Shown: piece after piece, positions 25,719 to 34,173 of the stretch
Layout: each line of letters opens with the position of its first letter
Numbering within the stretch: the first letter of the stretch is position 1
DNA from: Mesorhizobium loti
Lineage (GTDB): Bacteria; Pseudomonadota; Alphaproteobacteria; Rhizobiales; Rhizobiaceae
DNA: 64,000 nucleotides
NCBI RefSeq assembly: GCF_013170705.1
Contig: NZ_CP033334.1
Location: forward strand, 1,054,001-1,118,000
Reading direction: 5' to 3'
The notes under the pieces: model-generated
The model's input: the letters and a program-made list of their open reading frames with translations, nothing else
Told to the model about the DNA's origin: nothing
Databases searched by the model: none
Translations under genes and position numbers: made by a program

Positions 25719-26873
25719 TTATGGCGAGGTCGGCTTGCCGTCGCCACCGGCAAGCTGGTCGCCGCAGGTTCCGGCCCGCTCTGGATCGAGCGCGATGGCT
25801 TTTCGGCAGTCGGCGGCGGCTCCGGTGGCATCGCCGCTCAGCGCCCGCGTCAGCGAACGGACGAACCAGGATCGCGCATCGTTCGCATCGAGCTCGATCG
25901 CCTTGCCGAAATCGGCGATGGCGCGATCTTTGTTGCCATTGCTCGCCCAGGCGAGGCCTCGAAAATAATAGCCGTCGACGATCGCCGGATCGAGTTGGAT
26001 CGCTTTGCTGGCGTCGGCGATCGCGCGCAACCAGCCATCCTTGCTGAGCCAGGCCGCGCTGCGGTTGGCATAGGCTTCGGCACTCTTGGGGTCGATACCG
26101 ATGGCGGCGTCGTAGTCGGCCATCGCTTGATCGAACTCACCCCGGTTGAGGCGGTTGAGGGCGCGGTTGAGAAGCGCGATCATGTCGGTCGGGTCAAGCC
26201 GGATAGCCTCATCATATTCGGCGCTCGCCTTGTCGCGCTCACCTTTCCTGTCCCAAGCCTGACCGAGTCCCGTATGCGCCGCGCTGTTTTGCGCATCGGC
26301 CTCGATCGCCTGCTGGTAATCCACCATAGCCGCGTCGATATTGCCCTTGCGCAGGAAGGCCGCGCCGCGGCTGGAATAGGCCTCGCTGGCGGACGGCTCC
26401 AAGCTTATGGTGACGTCGAAGTCGGCTATTGCGCGGTCGTCGTCTCCCTTGTTGTACCAGTCGGCGCCACGGTTGAAGTAGGCCGCAGCCTGCTTGGGAT
26501 CGATCGCGATCGCCTCGCCATAGTCGGCGATCGCACCGTCCCAGTCTTCCTTGTCGTTCCGGGCGGACGCTCGGTAGAAGTAGGCTTTGGCGCGCAGGAG
26601 CAACGCTTCGGTCGGGTCCTCTGCAATCACCGAGCAGGCGGCGATGCGCCGGTCGGCCGCGCCATCGTCGACGCTCGCTTCGTTCCCGTAGATGGGCCCG
26701 CTGTCGTCGTCCGAGCCTTTTTCATCACCGAAGCAAAGCGCATAGTCCCGTCTAACGGCCGAAGACGGAGCGGTCAGAGCACCAAGCATGATAACAACTG
26801 CAAGGACCACCAGGGGCCCGCGCAATAGCCCGGCAACAAATGCGCGTGCCAGCGCGTCGGTGCGGCGTAACAT
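25719..26873 (-). CDS. Exported tetratricopeptide-repeat protein
   Basis: A 384-residue protein with a long N-terminal hydrophobic segment (residues about 12-36) acting as signal or anchor, a Cys-containing acidic stretch to about residue 85, then roughly eight consecutive 34-residue TPR units from about 90 to 360, each of the form AYFNRGADWYNKGDDDRAIADF. It should sit in the periplasm or on the membrane as a scaffold. A GTTC-N7-GTTC sequence lies 49 bases upstream next to a possible -10, so damage control is possible. No partner gene is adjacent. Confidence 0.85.
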   Translation of the reverse strand: MLRRTDALARAFVAGLLRGPLVVLAVVIMLGALTAPSSAVRRDYALCFGDEKGSDDDSGPIYGNEASVDDGAADRRIAACSVIAEDPTEALLLRAKAYFYRASARNDKEDWDGAIADYGEAIAIDPKQAAAYFNRGADWYNKGDDDRAIADFDVTISLEPSASEAYSSRGAAFLRKGNIDAAMVDYQQAIEADAQNSAAHTGLGQAWDRKGERDKASAEYDEAIRLDPTDMIALLNRALNRLNRGEFDQAMADYDAAIGIDPKSAEAYANRSAAWLSKDGWLRAIADASKAIQLDPAIVDGYYFRGLAWASNGNKDRAIADFGKAIELDANDARSWFVRSLTRALSGDATGAAADCRKAIALDPERAGTCGDQLAGGDGKPTSP

Positions 26874-26921
26874 GGCTCTGACCCCCCAGAGTTACTGCGA
26901 CTGCTCTCGCGGATACTTATA

Positions 26922-26936
26922 GTTCCGCTTTTGTTC
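26922..26936 (-). promoter_or_regulatory. Candidate second LexA-type box upstream of TPR gene
   Basis: GTTC-CGCTTTT-GTTC fits the alphaproteobacterial SOS operator pattern. On the minus strand it abuts a -10-like TATAAG (26916-26921), so a bound repressor would block that promoter. Such a pattern is expected about twice by chance in a window of this size on two strands, so position in a promoter is the main support. The 295-base gap 26874-27168 holds nothing else I can support. Confidence 0.45.
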
Positions 26937-27168
26937 CTAAATGCAAGCAGAAATTGCAGTGTTCGTTGAAAACGATAGATTCCCTTTGGAGGGGTTGACG
27001 AGTTCGGACGGGAAGCAACATTGCTTGGCTTTCCGAACGACGAACGCCTGGCGAGCAGAGAGCTGGCCCGCTGGCATTGGAGATATTGCACCGTCGATTG
27101 GTCTGCGTTGGCCCATGGCTGGATCAGCTCTTGTCTGCAAAGTGGCGGCGCCGATTTTGAGGACATCC

Positions 27169-27561
27169 ATGCGAAAACTCATCTCCACCGGCTCTCCGTT
27201 CGAAAAGACCGCCGGCTATTCGCGGGCCGTGGTGCAGGGCGACTGGTGCTTCGTGTCGGGGACGACCGGCTACGACTATGCGACGATGACGATGCCGGAG
27301 ACCGTCGAGGCGCAGACGCGCAACTGCCTGGCGACGATCGGCAAGGCGCTGAAGGAGGGCGGCTTCGACATGGCCGACGTGGTGCGGGCGCATTACTACA
27401 TCACCGACCAGGCCTTTGTGGACGCGGTTTTCCCGATCCTGGGCGAGACGTTCGGCGACATCAGGCCGGCGGCGACGATGATCGTCTGCCAGCTCAACAA
27501 GCCGGAAATGAAGATCGAGATCGAAGTCACGGCGCTGCGGCGGACGGCTGCGGGATCTTGA
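27169..27561 (+). CDS. RidA family protein
   Basis: A 130-residue RidA/YjgF-fold protein. Members trimerise and many hydrolyse reactive enamine/imine intermediates of amino-acid metabolism. Motifs visible are SPFEKTAGYSRAVVQGDWCFVSGTTG, TRNCLATIGKALKEGGFDMADVV and PAATMIVCQLNKPEMKIEIEV. The Arg usual in the active site of the archetypal RidA is not in its standard position (MIVCQL here), so this belongs to a divergent Rid subgroup. TTGAGGAC precedes the ATG. The VOC gene starts 9 bases after its stop. Confidence 0.88.
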   Translation: MRKLISTGSPFEKTAGYSRAVVQGDWCFVSGTTGYDYATMTMPETVEAQTRNCLATIGKALKEGGFDMADVVRAHYYITDQAFVDAVFPILGETFGDIRPAATMIVCQLNKPEMKIEIEVTALRRTAAGS

Positions 27562-27569
27562 GGAAGCCC

Positions 27570-27920
27570 GTGAAGGTCCGGCGCATCGTTGCCAATATCG
27601 AGACCCGGGATGCGGTAGCGGCGAAGCGCTTCTATCATGACGTGCTGGGCCTCGACGTGCTGATGGATCGGGGCTGGATCACCACCTACGGTTCCAAGGA
27701 ACAAATGCAGGTGCAGGTCAGCTTCATGGAGCAAGGCGGCTCCGGCACGCCGGTGCCGGATCTGTCGATCGAGGTCGACGATGTCGACGAGGCGCTTGCC
27801 GCCATGAAGGAAGCCGGCTTCGCCATCGAATACGGCCCGGCCGACGAGCCCTGGGGTGTACGGCGCTTCTATGTGCGCGATCCGCTGGGCCGGCTGGTCA
27901 ACATTCTCTCGCATCGGTGA
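27570..27920 (+). CDS. VOC family protein (glyoxalase/bleomycin-resistance fold)
   Basis: A 116-residue single-domain protein of the vicinal-oxygen-chelate superfamily. RRIVANIETRDAVAAKRFYHDVLGLDVLMD is the first beta-alpha unit and the end FYVRDPLGRLVNILSHR is the typical closing motif with the metal-ligand region. I chose GTG at 27570 because GAGGAAG lies upstream and no ATG exists before the conserved core. Members include metalloenzymes and antibiotic-binding proteins. It is coupled to the ridA-like gene (8-base gap). Confidence 0.82.
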   Translation: MKVRRIVANIETRDAVAAKRFYHDVLGLDVLMDRGWITTYGSKEQMQVQVSFMEQGGSGTPVPDLSIEVDDVDEALAAMKEAGFAIEYGPADEPWGVRRFYVRDPLGRLVNILSHR

Positions 27921-27930
27921 ATGCGCTTCT

Positions 27931-27959
27931 CAAGCGCAGGCTTGCGCCGCAAGCGCTTG
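27931..27959. other. Stem-loop between VOC gene and leuB
   Basis: A 7-bp outer stem (CAAGCGC/GCGCTTG) encloses a second stem (TTGC/GCAA) in the 90-base leuB leader. It starts 11 bases after the VOC stop. There is no T run directly after it, so it is not a textbook terminator. It could reduce read-through into leuB or mark the transcript end. Confidence 0.4.
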
Positions 27960-28010
27960 GCGTTTAGCAAGGCCGCGGTTCAAATTCTTTTTTCTGGGAC
28001 GGTTTTCTCC

Positions 28011-29114
28011 ATGGCAACGAAGCATCTTTTCCTGCTCCCCGGCGACGGCATCGGCCCCGAGGCCATGGCCGAGGTCAAGAAACTGATATCGGCCATGAAC
28101 GAAAAGATCGGTAGCGGCTTCGTCACCGATGAGGGCCTGGTCGGCGGCTGCGCCTACGATGCGCATGGTGCTGCGATCTCCGATGCCGACATGGCCAAGG
28201 CGATGGCGGCGGACGCGGTGCTGTTCGGTGCCGTCGGCGGTCCGAAATGGGATGCGGTGCCCTACGAGGTGCGCCCCGAAGCCGGCCTGCTGCGGCTGCG
28301 CAAGGACATGGAGCTGTTCGCCAATCTGCGCCCCGCCATCTGCTATCCGGCGCTGGCGGCGTCCTCCTCGCTCAAGCAGGAGGTGGTCGAAGGCCTCGAC
28401 ATCCTGATCGTGCGCGAGCTGACCGGCGGCGTCTATTTCGGCGAGCCCAAGCAGATCATCGATCTCGGCAACGGCCAGAAGCGCGGCATCGACACCCAGG
28501 TCTACGACACGTTCGAGATCGAGCGCATTTCGGGCGTCGCCTTCGAACTGGCGCGGACCCGCAAGAACCACGTCACCTCGATGGAAAAGCGCAACGTCAT
28601 GAAGTCCGGCGTGCTGTGGAACGAGGTCGTCACCCAGACCCACAAGGCGCGGTACGCCGACGTCAAGCTCGACCACATGCTGGCCGACGCCGGCGGCATG
28701 CAGCTGGTGCGCTGGCCAAAGCAGTTCGACGTCATCGTCACCGACAATCTGTTCGGCGACATGCTGTCCGACATCGCTGCCATGCTGACCGGCTCGATCG
28801 GCATGCTGCCGTCGGCCTCGCTCGGCGCGCCCGACGTCAAGACCAAGAAGCGCAAGGCGCTCTACGAGCCGGTGCACGGTTCGGCGCCCGACATTGCCGG
28901 CAAGGGCATCGCCAACCCGATCGCCATGATCGCGTCCTTCGCCATGTGCCTGCGCTATTCCTTCGGCATGGTCGCGGAAGCCGACAAGCTCGAAGCCGCG
29001 ATCGCCGCCGTGCTCGACGATGGCCTGCGCACCAAGGACATTCTCTCCGCCGGCATGACCGAGGTCGGAACCGTCGAGATGGGTGACGCGATCATCGCCA
29101 AGTTCCTGGGCTGA
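28011..29114 (+). CDS. leuB: 3-isopropylmalate dehydrogenase
   Basis: A 367-residue NAD-dependent decarboxylating dehydrogenase that makes 2-ketoisocaproate in leucine synthesis. Motifs: [12 protein letters not shown] at the N-terminus, [17 protein letters not shown] and [12 protein letters not shown] (substrate site), [15 protein letters not shown] (metal Asp residues) and [19 protein letters not shown] (NAD site). I chose ATG 28011, matching the family N-terminus; the frame is open upstream to 27921. leuD is 3.9 kb upstream on the same strand. A GNAT gene follows 4 bases after the stop. Confidence 0.97.
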   Translation: MATKHLFLLPGDGIGPEAMAEVKKLISAMNEKIGSGFVTDEGLVGGCAYDAHGAAISDADMAKAMAADAVLFGAVGGPKWDAVPYEVRPEAGLLRLRKDMELFANLRPAICYPALAASSSLKQEVVEGLDILIVRELTGGVYFGEPKQIIDLGNGQKRGIDTQVYDTFEIERISGVAFELARTRKNHVTSMEKRNVMKSGVLWNEVVTQTHKARYADVKLDHMLADAGGMQLVRWPKQFDVIVTDNLFGDMLSDIAAMLTGSIGMLPSASLGAPDVKTKKRKALYEPVHGSAPDIAGKGIANPIAMIASFAMCLRYSFGMVAEADKLEAAIAAVLDDGLRTKDILSAGMTEVGTVEMGDAIIAKFLG

Positions 29115-29118
29115 TCCC

Positions 29119-29607
29119 ATGCCGGTCGACGTCCGTTGGGCGACGGCCGCGGATGCCTCCGCGCTTGCGGTCATGCTGTGCGCCATGGCGGCGCATTACC
29201 GGCAGCCACCGCTCGACCATGAGCGGGCTTTGTCCGCGGCGCGCAAATGGCTTGGCGAGGAAAGCCCGGCCTATCCACATTTTGCGCTCGCCTTCGTTGA
29301 AGATGAGGTCAGCGGGTTGGCGTCGGTGGCGATCGCGCATCCGGGCGTCGATCTCGAGCGGCTGCTGTTCCTCAAGGATCTGTTCGTGCGTGACCAGGTC
29401 CGTGGCGCCGGCGTCGGCCGGGCGCTCATCGATTTTCTCGCCGATCATTGCCTCAGCCACGGTATCGGCCGCATTGATCTGACCACCGAGGACTGGAACG
29501 AGGGCGCGCTGCGCTTCTACGCGCGGCTCGGCGCCGAACGGCACGGCCAGAAGATTTTTCTCAGGTTTTCGGGCGACGCGCTGACGGTGTTGAAACCTGG
29601 CGCCTGA
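29119..29607 (+). CDS. GNAT family N-acetyltransferase
   Basis: A 162-residue acetyltransferase. The acetyl-CoA site is LKDLFVRDQVRGAGVGRALIDFL, with R-x-x-G-x-G/A in VRGAGVGRAL. The ending DWNEGALRFYARLGAE is the usual late motif. The ATG at 29119 lies 4 bases after leuB, suggesting read-through expression with leuB. The substrate is unknown. Confidence 0.88.
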   Translation: MPVDVRWATAADASALAVMLCAMAAHYRQPPLDHERALSAARKWLGEESPAYPHFALAFVEDEVSGLASVAIAHPGVDLERLLFLKDLFVRDQVRGAGVGRALIDFLADHCLSHGIGRIDLTTEDWNEGALRFYARLGAERHGQKIFLRFSGDALTVLKPGA

Positions 29608-29687
29608 CGCCTGACGTCGGGTCGGCCTCCCGCGCGATCACCGGCTGAAGGTGGCTCTCCGGGGACGACTTGACCGCCTGTTTCTAT

Positions 29688-29727
29688 GCAGTTTCAGGTC
29701 AGAAAGATTTCAGTCTTTGGAAACTGC
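29688..29727. terminator. Possible stem-loop at convergent gene ends
   Basis: Outer arms GCAGTTTC (29688-29695) and GAAACTGC (29720-29727) pair over 8 bp and enclose AAAGA/TCTTT. It lies between the stops of the rightward GNAT gene and the leftward DUF805 gene, where a shared transcription end would be expected. The stem is not GC-rich and has no long T run, so support is moderate. Confidence 0.4.
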
Positions 29728-29729
29728 CC

Positions 29730-30440
29730 CTAAATCCTCACACCCACCGGTACCGGTCCCCACTGGTTTTCGCGTCCCTGTGTCGGGATCAGCGCGAAGA
29801 CCAGGATGATCAGGCTGCCGAAGGTCGGGATCAGGATGAGCAGGCAGAGCCAGCCCGAAAGGCCGAGGTCGTGCAGGCGGCGCACGATCATACCGAGGCT
29901 GGGGAAGAACGTGGCCAGCAGGAAAGCGCCAAACAGCCCGATCGTCACCACCGGTATCTCGATGCTGTCGAAAGTGCCTATCTGGACATCGATGAGAACG
30001 CCGACGCCGATGACCACCAGCAGCGCGATCGTCCAGAACAGGCAATAGGCCCAATATTCCTTGCGGCGGGCGCGGCCGGCGAAATTGAAATAGTTCCCGG
30101 TCATCGCTCGCCAGAAATAGGACCAGAGATCCGTGGGCCCGGCTGGCTCGGCCGACCGGCCGAAGGGGTGCGCCCGCGATGCGACGGCAGCCGGCGCGGG
30201 ATCGGCTTGAGCCGGTGCGGCGCTGGCGGCGGCGTCGGCGGCCGGGCTTGCGGCCTGGACGGCGATCGAAAAAACGTCACGGGCCTGGCCGCCGCCCGCC
30301 TGGAACTCGACCGCCGTTCCCCTGGGCATCGCGGTTTCCCGGCGAAGGTTCTCGCGGGTGAAGGTGTAGCGGTTGCCGTCGGCTCCGGTGATGAAGCCGA
30401 AGCCCTGGTCCTCGTCATAATGGAGCACTTCGCCGCGCAT
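29730..30440 (-). CDS. Cold-shock domain fused to DUF805 membrane domain
   Basis: A 236-residue two-domain protein. Residues about 1-65 are a cold-shock/OB fold (MRGEVLHYDEDQGFGFITGADG with GFGFI in place of the RNP-1 motif). An Ala/Pro linker follows to about residue 105. The rest is DUF805 with WSYFWRAMTGNYFNFAGRARRKEYW and three to four membrane helices, ending in RLHDLGLSGW and NQWGP. The start at 30440 gives the OB fold its natural N-terminus. It would be an inner-membrane protein with a cytosolic nucleic-acid-binding type domain; its role is unknown. Confidence 0.85.
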   Translation of the reverse strand: MRGEVLHYDEDQGFGFITGADGNRYTFTRENLRRETAMPRGTAVEFQAGGGQARDVFSIAVQAASPAADAAASAAPAQADPAPAAVASRAHPFGRSAEPAGPTDLWSYFWRAMTGNYFNFAGRARRKEYWAYCLFWTIALLVVIGVGVLIDVQIGTFDSIEIPVVTIGLFGAFLLATFFPSLGMIVRRLHDLGLSGWLCLLILIPTFGSLIILVFALIPTQGRENQWGPVPVGVRI

Positions 30441-30643
30441 CACCCGCCCCCTTGTCGCCGCGTCCCCAAGGTGTGGCACAGGGCCGAGCCCATGGGCAAG
30501 CCGTGCGACATCTGCGCCGGGCGCTGGGGCTGGATGATCGAGCCGCTGCGCGCCTATCAAGGCCGGTCTGAAGAAGAGTGCGCGCGGGCGGCGTGCGGAA
30601 CACCAGGCGCCGTGACCGCGACGGCTCGCCGCTTCAGCGGGTC

Positions 30644-32509
30644 TTACGACGGCCGCTTCGGCTTCTTGTGCTTTGGCGGGCCGGCATTGTCGAATTTCGG
30701 CTTGCCCGGCTTCCTTGCCCAGGGCTTTGCCTCATGCGCGGCTGCCGGGCGCTGGTCGGCTGCGGCCGGTGCGCGCTTCGCGAATTTGCCCTTCGGCGCG
30801 TTCGGATCGAATGGCGCCTTGCCGCGATGCGGTTTCTTGTCCGGGCTTGGCGGCTGGTAGCCGGCGCGCGACAGATCCGGCGTGCCCTCAAGCCGCTTCA
30901 CCACGATGTTGCCCTGCAATTTGCGGTCGGGTCCGATGGCGGCCAGAAAACGATCGGCCCAGTCCGCCGCGATCTGCACGAAAGTCTCCTCCGGCTGCAT
31001 CTTGATGGCGCCGATCTCGCGCTTGGAGATGCTTCCGGCCCGGCACAGCATCGGGATCAGCCAGCGCGGCTCGGCATTCTGCCGGCGCCCGACCGACAGC
31101 GAGAACCAGACGCTGGCGCCGAAATCGTCGCGGCGGCTGGGCGCCTCGTCGCGGGGTGTGAATTTCTCGCCCGGCGTTCGTTCACGCGAAGGCGTGAACG
31201 GGGCGACGTCCATCAGATCCTCGGGCGCCGAACGGCTGGCGCGGCACTGGCGCACGAAGGCGGCCGCCACCTGCTCGGCGCCATGACGGGAGAGAAGCGC
31301 GTCGATGAAGGTGCGCTCGTCATCCTTCACCGGCTCATCGAAGGCCGGGTCGGCGAGGATGCGCTCGTCGTCGCGGCGGATCACGTCGTCGGCCGAGGGC
31401 GGGCTTGCCCATGTCGCCTTCAGGCCGGCGTTCTGCAGCAGCCGTTCGGTGCGCCTGCGGGCGCTGCCCGGCACGATCAGCGCGCTGACGCCCTTGCGCC
31501 CGGCGCGCCCGGTGCGGCCGCTGCGGTGCAGCAGCGTTTCCGGGTTGGTCGGCAGATCGGCGTGGATAACCAGTTCGAGATTGGGCAGGTCGATGCCGCG
31601 CGCGGCGACGTCCGTCGCGATGCAGACCTTGGCGCGGCCGTCGCGCATGGCCTGCAGCGCGTGGCTGCGCTCATTCTGGCTGAGCTCGCCCGACAGCGCC
31701 ACGACCGAAAAATTGCGGTTGTTGAAGCGCGCGGTGAGATGATTGACGGCGGCGCGCGTGTTGCAGAACACCAGCGCGTTCTTCGCCTCATAGAAACGCA
31801 GCACGTTGATGATGGCGTTCTCGCGATCGGCCTGGGCGACGTTCAGCGCCCGGTATTCGATGTCGAGATGCTGCTTCTCCTCGCCGGCGGCGGAGATGCG
31901 CACGGCATCGCGCTGGTACCCTTGAGCCAGCGTCGCGATCGAGCGCGGCACGGTGGCCGAGAACATCAGCGTGCGGCGCTCGGCCGGGGCGGCGTCGAGG
32001 ATGAATTCAAGGTCTTCGCGAAAGCCGAGGTCGAGCATCTCGTCGGCCTCGTCGAGCACCACGGCCTTGAGCGCCGACATGTCGAGCGATTGCCGTGTGA
32101 TGTGGTCGCGCAGCCGGCCGGGCGTACCGACGACGATGTGGGCGCCGCGCTCCAGCGCGCGCCGCTCGGTGCGCATGTCCATGCCGCCGACGCAGGACGC
32201 CACGGTGGCGCCGGTCGGCTCGTAAAGCCATTCCAGTTCGCGCGTCACCTGCAGCGCCAGCTCCCGCGTCGGCGCCACCGCCAGTGCCAGCGGTGCCGTG
32301 GCCGCGCCAAAACGTTCCGCGCCGTCGAGCAGCGTCGGGGCCATGGCAAGGCCGAAGGCCACTGTCTTGCCCGAACCGGTCTGTGCCGACACCAATGCGT
32401 CGGCCTGGCCGAGTTCCAGCACTGCCTTCTGCACCGGCGTCAGCTCGGCATAGCCACGTTTTTCCAGCGCCTTTGCCAGCGCGGGAACAATACCTTCGAA
32501 GTTGGACAT
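30644..32509 (-). CDS. DEAD-box ATP-dependent RNA helicase with C-terminal DbpA-like domain
   Basis: A 621-residue RNA helicase. All core motifs are present: Q-motif ahead of AQTGSGKT (I), PTRELALQV (Ia), VGTPGRL (Ib), VLDEADEMLDLGF (II, DEAD), MFSATVP (III), DVAARGIDLP (V) and HRSGRTGRAGRKG (VI). A DbpA-type RNA-binding domain lies at about 455-535 and a basic Lys/Pro/Gly-rich tail follows. Relatives (CsdA, RhlE, DbpA) act in ribosome assembly and cold adaptation. The 203 bases to the CSD-DUF805 gene downstream hold no supported gene. Confidence 0.93.
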   Translation of the reverse strand: MSNFEGIVPALAKALEKRGYAELTPVQKAVLELGQADALVSAQTGSGKTVAFGLAMAPTLLDGAERFGAATAPLALAVAPTRELALQVTRELEWLYEPTGATVASCVGGMDMRTERRALERGAHIVVGTPGRLRDHITRQSLDMSALKAVVLDEADEMLDLGFREDLEFILDAAPAERRTLMFSATVPRSIATLAQGYQRDAVRISAAGEEKQHLDIEYRALNVAQADRENAIINVLRFYEAKNALVFCNTRAAVNHLTARFNNRNFSVVALSGELSQNERSHALQAMRDGRAKVCIATDVAARGIDLPNLELVIHADLPTNPETLLHRSGRTGRAGRKGVSALIVPGSARRRTERLLQNAGLKATWASPPSADDVIRRDDERILADPAFDEPVKDDERTFIDALLSRHGAEQVAAAFVRQCRASRSAPEDLMDVAPFTPSRERTPGEKFTPRDEAPSRRDDFGASVWFSLSVGRRQNAEPRWLIPMLCRAGSISKREIGAIKMQPEETFVQIAADWADRFLAAIGPDRKLQGNIVVKRLEGTPDLSRAGYQPPSPDKKPHRGKAPFDPNAPKGKFAKRAPAAADQRPAAAHEAKPWARKPGKPKFDNAGPPKHKKPKRPS

Positions 32510-32966
32510 CTCGCTCTTTCGGAATTCAGGGGTCTGCGCTCATCATGGAGCACGAGCCGGGGCCGGCGCCGCGCCAGCCAAACAATCTTGGCCGTACGTA
32601 CTTCTTGGCGTCGCTCTTGTACAGGGCGCGCCATGAAGGCCATGCGACGCCGCCAATTGACTCCTGCCGCAAACCGCGTAAAAGCCCGCCTCGAACGGGA
32701 TTGTCTTCGATGCGCGGCCTTTTGATGGCTCTTCTTGCATTCGACGCCCCCAGCCACAATGTTAAGCATTGGGCCGGGCGCTTGGACGCGTCCGTCCGTT
32801 CCAGCAAAACCCCATTCTTGGCCGAGAAAACTGGCAAAACCACCACCAAAACGGTGTGATTCCCTTGGCCTAACCACCCTCTCCCGGGTCCGGCCCGGGG
32901 GACGGAACCCGCATCGGCCGGCGGGTTTTCTCCAAAAACCAAGCGGAGAGGGACAGGAGATATCAG
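32510..32966. other. Divergent 457-base gap between helicase gene and asd
   Basis: This gap must hold the promoters of the leftward DEAD-box helicase and the rightward asd. I see short open frames only (for example a 30-codon frame at 32633-32725) with no family likeness or ribosome site, so I call none. At 32906-32929 there is a stem AACCCGC/GCGGGTTTT with an 8-base loop and a T run, 38 bases before asd; it could terminate or attenuate upstream transcripts. Confidence 0.5.
32906..32929 (+). terminator. Stem-loop with T run in asd leader
   Basis: AACCCGC pairs with GCGGGTT around an 8-base loop and is followed by TTTTC. It lies 38 bases upstream of the asd start and downstream of any + strand transcript of the gap. 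It might be an intrinsic terminator or an attenuator. No peptide leader or antiterminator structure was identified. Confidence 0.4.
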
Positions 32967-34001
32967 ATGAGTTTCAAGGTTGCAGTCGTCGGCGCCACGG
33001 GCAATGTGGGCCGGGAAATGCTCAACATACTGGAGGAGCGCGGCTTTCCGGTAAGCGAAGTGGTGGCGCTGGCCTCGCGGCGCAGCCAGGGCACGGAAGT
33101 GTCGTTCGGCGACCGCACGCTGAAGGTCAGGACGCTCGACCAGTATGATTTTTCCGACACCGACATCTGCATCATGTCGGCCGGCGGCAATGTCTCCAAG
33201 GAATGGTCGCCGAAGATCGGCAAGCAGGGCTGCGTCGTCATCGATAATTCGTCGGCCTTCCGCTACGACCAGGACGTTCCGCTGATCGTGCCGGAAGTGA
33301 ACCCGGACGCGATCTCGCTGTTCACGCGCAAGAACATCATCGCCAACCCGAACTGCTCGACGGCGCAGCTCGTCGTGGCGCTGAAGCCGCTGCACGATTT
33401 CGCCACCATCAAGCGCGTCGTCGTCGCCACCTACCAGTCGGTGTCGGGCGCCGGCAAGGAAGGCATGGACGAGCTCTTTACCCAGACCCGCGCGGTGTTT
33501 GTCGCCGACCAGGTCGACGTCAAGAAGTTCACCAAGCGCATCGCCTTCAACGTCATCCCGCATATCGACGTCTTCCTCGACGACGGCTTCACCAAGGAAG
33601 AGTGGAAGATGGTCGCCGAGACCAAGAAGATGCTCGACCCCAAGATCAAGCTGACGGCGACCTGCGTGCGCGTGCCGGTGTTCATCGGCCATTCGGAAGC
33701 GGTCAATATCGAGTTCGAGAAGCCCATCACTGCCGACGAGGCGCGCGATATCCTGCGCGACGCTCCCGGCTGCCAGGTCTTGGACAAGCGCGAGGATGGC
33801 GGCTACATCACGCCGCTCGAATCGGCCGGCGAGGACGCCACCTTCATCTCGCGCATCCGCGAGGATTCGACCGTCGACAACGGCCTGTCGATGTGGGTTG
33901 TGTCGGACAATCTGCGCAAGGGCGCGGCGCTCAACGCGGTGCAGATCGCCGAGCTTTTGGTCGAGCGCGGCCTGATCCAGCCAAAGAAGAAGGCGGCCTG
34001 A
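32967..34001 (+). CDS. asd: Aspartate-semialdehyde dehydrogenase
   Basis: A 344-residue NADP-dependent enzyme that reduces aspartyl phosphate to aspartate semialdehyde, the branch point for lysine/diaminopimelate, threonine and methionine. VAVVGATGNVGREMLNILEERGFP is the NADP fold, ANPNCSTAQLVVALKPL holds the catalytic Cys, and VATYQSVSGAGKEGMDELF and CVRVPVFIGHSEAVNIEFE hold substrate-site residues. A purine-rich GGAGAGGGACAGGAG precedes the ATG. It is an essential type of gene because it feeds peptidoglycan synthesis. Confidence 0.97.
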   Translation: MSFKVAVVGATGNVGREMLNILEERGFPVSEVVALASRRSQGTEVSFGDRTLKVRTLDQYDFSDTDICIMSAGGNVSKEWSPKIGKQGCVVIDNSSAFRYDQDVPLIVPEVNPDAISLFTRKNIIANPNCSTAQLVVALKPLHDFATIKRVVVATYQSVSGAGKEGMDELFTQTRAVFVADQVDVKKFTKRIAFNVIPHIDVFLDDGFTKEEWKMVAETKKMLDPKIKLTATCVRVPVFIGHSEAVNIEFEKPITADEARDILRDAPGCQVLDKREDGGYITPLESAGEDATFISRIREDSTVDNGLSMWVVSDNLRKGAALNAVQIAELLVERGLIQPKKKAA

Positions 34002-34019
34002 CGGCGTTTAGTTTTCGCT

Positions 34020-34165
34020 CACGGGCCGTACCGCCGCTTGCGCGGCGGGCACTCCGCGGGGGCGCCGGACGACCGGCGGCCCGCTGTCGCGGGCTCGGCC
34101 TTTGGCCGTTAGCTCCCTTCTCCCCGTTACGGGGAGAAGGTCCCGGTAGGGGGACCAGGGGCGGC
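34020..34165. repeat. GC-rich stem-loop cluster between asd and GNAT gene
   Basis: Several hairpins are packed here, the clearest being CTTCTCCCC (34117-34125) with GGGGAGAAG (34131-34139) around GTTAC. Others are CCGCCGC/GCGGCGG and CGGCC-TTT-GGCCG. The sequence resembles the rhizobial palindromes also seen at 15391-15586 but is not a clear copy. The next gene starts 9 bases after the end of this cluster. Confidence 0.55.
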
Positions 34166-34173
34166 GCCGGCCT

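Noticed and set aside
30492..30643. Cys-containing + frame beginning MGKPCDICAGRWGWM
   Set aside because: The CxxC spacing suggested a zinc ribbon, but the frame runs on into antisense of the helicase gene and has no start signal or family support.
30578..32725. 715-codon open frame on the + strand opposite the DEAD-box helicase gene
   Set aside because: It is the complement of a gene with all helicase motifs. The translation is Arg/His/Gly-rich with no family likeness, as expected of antisense frames in high-GC DNA.
32633..32725. 30-codon frame MKAMRRRQLTPAANRVKARL.. in the helicase-asd gap
   Set aside because: Slight likeness to small basic proteins only, with no ribosome site or conserved neighbour.
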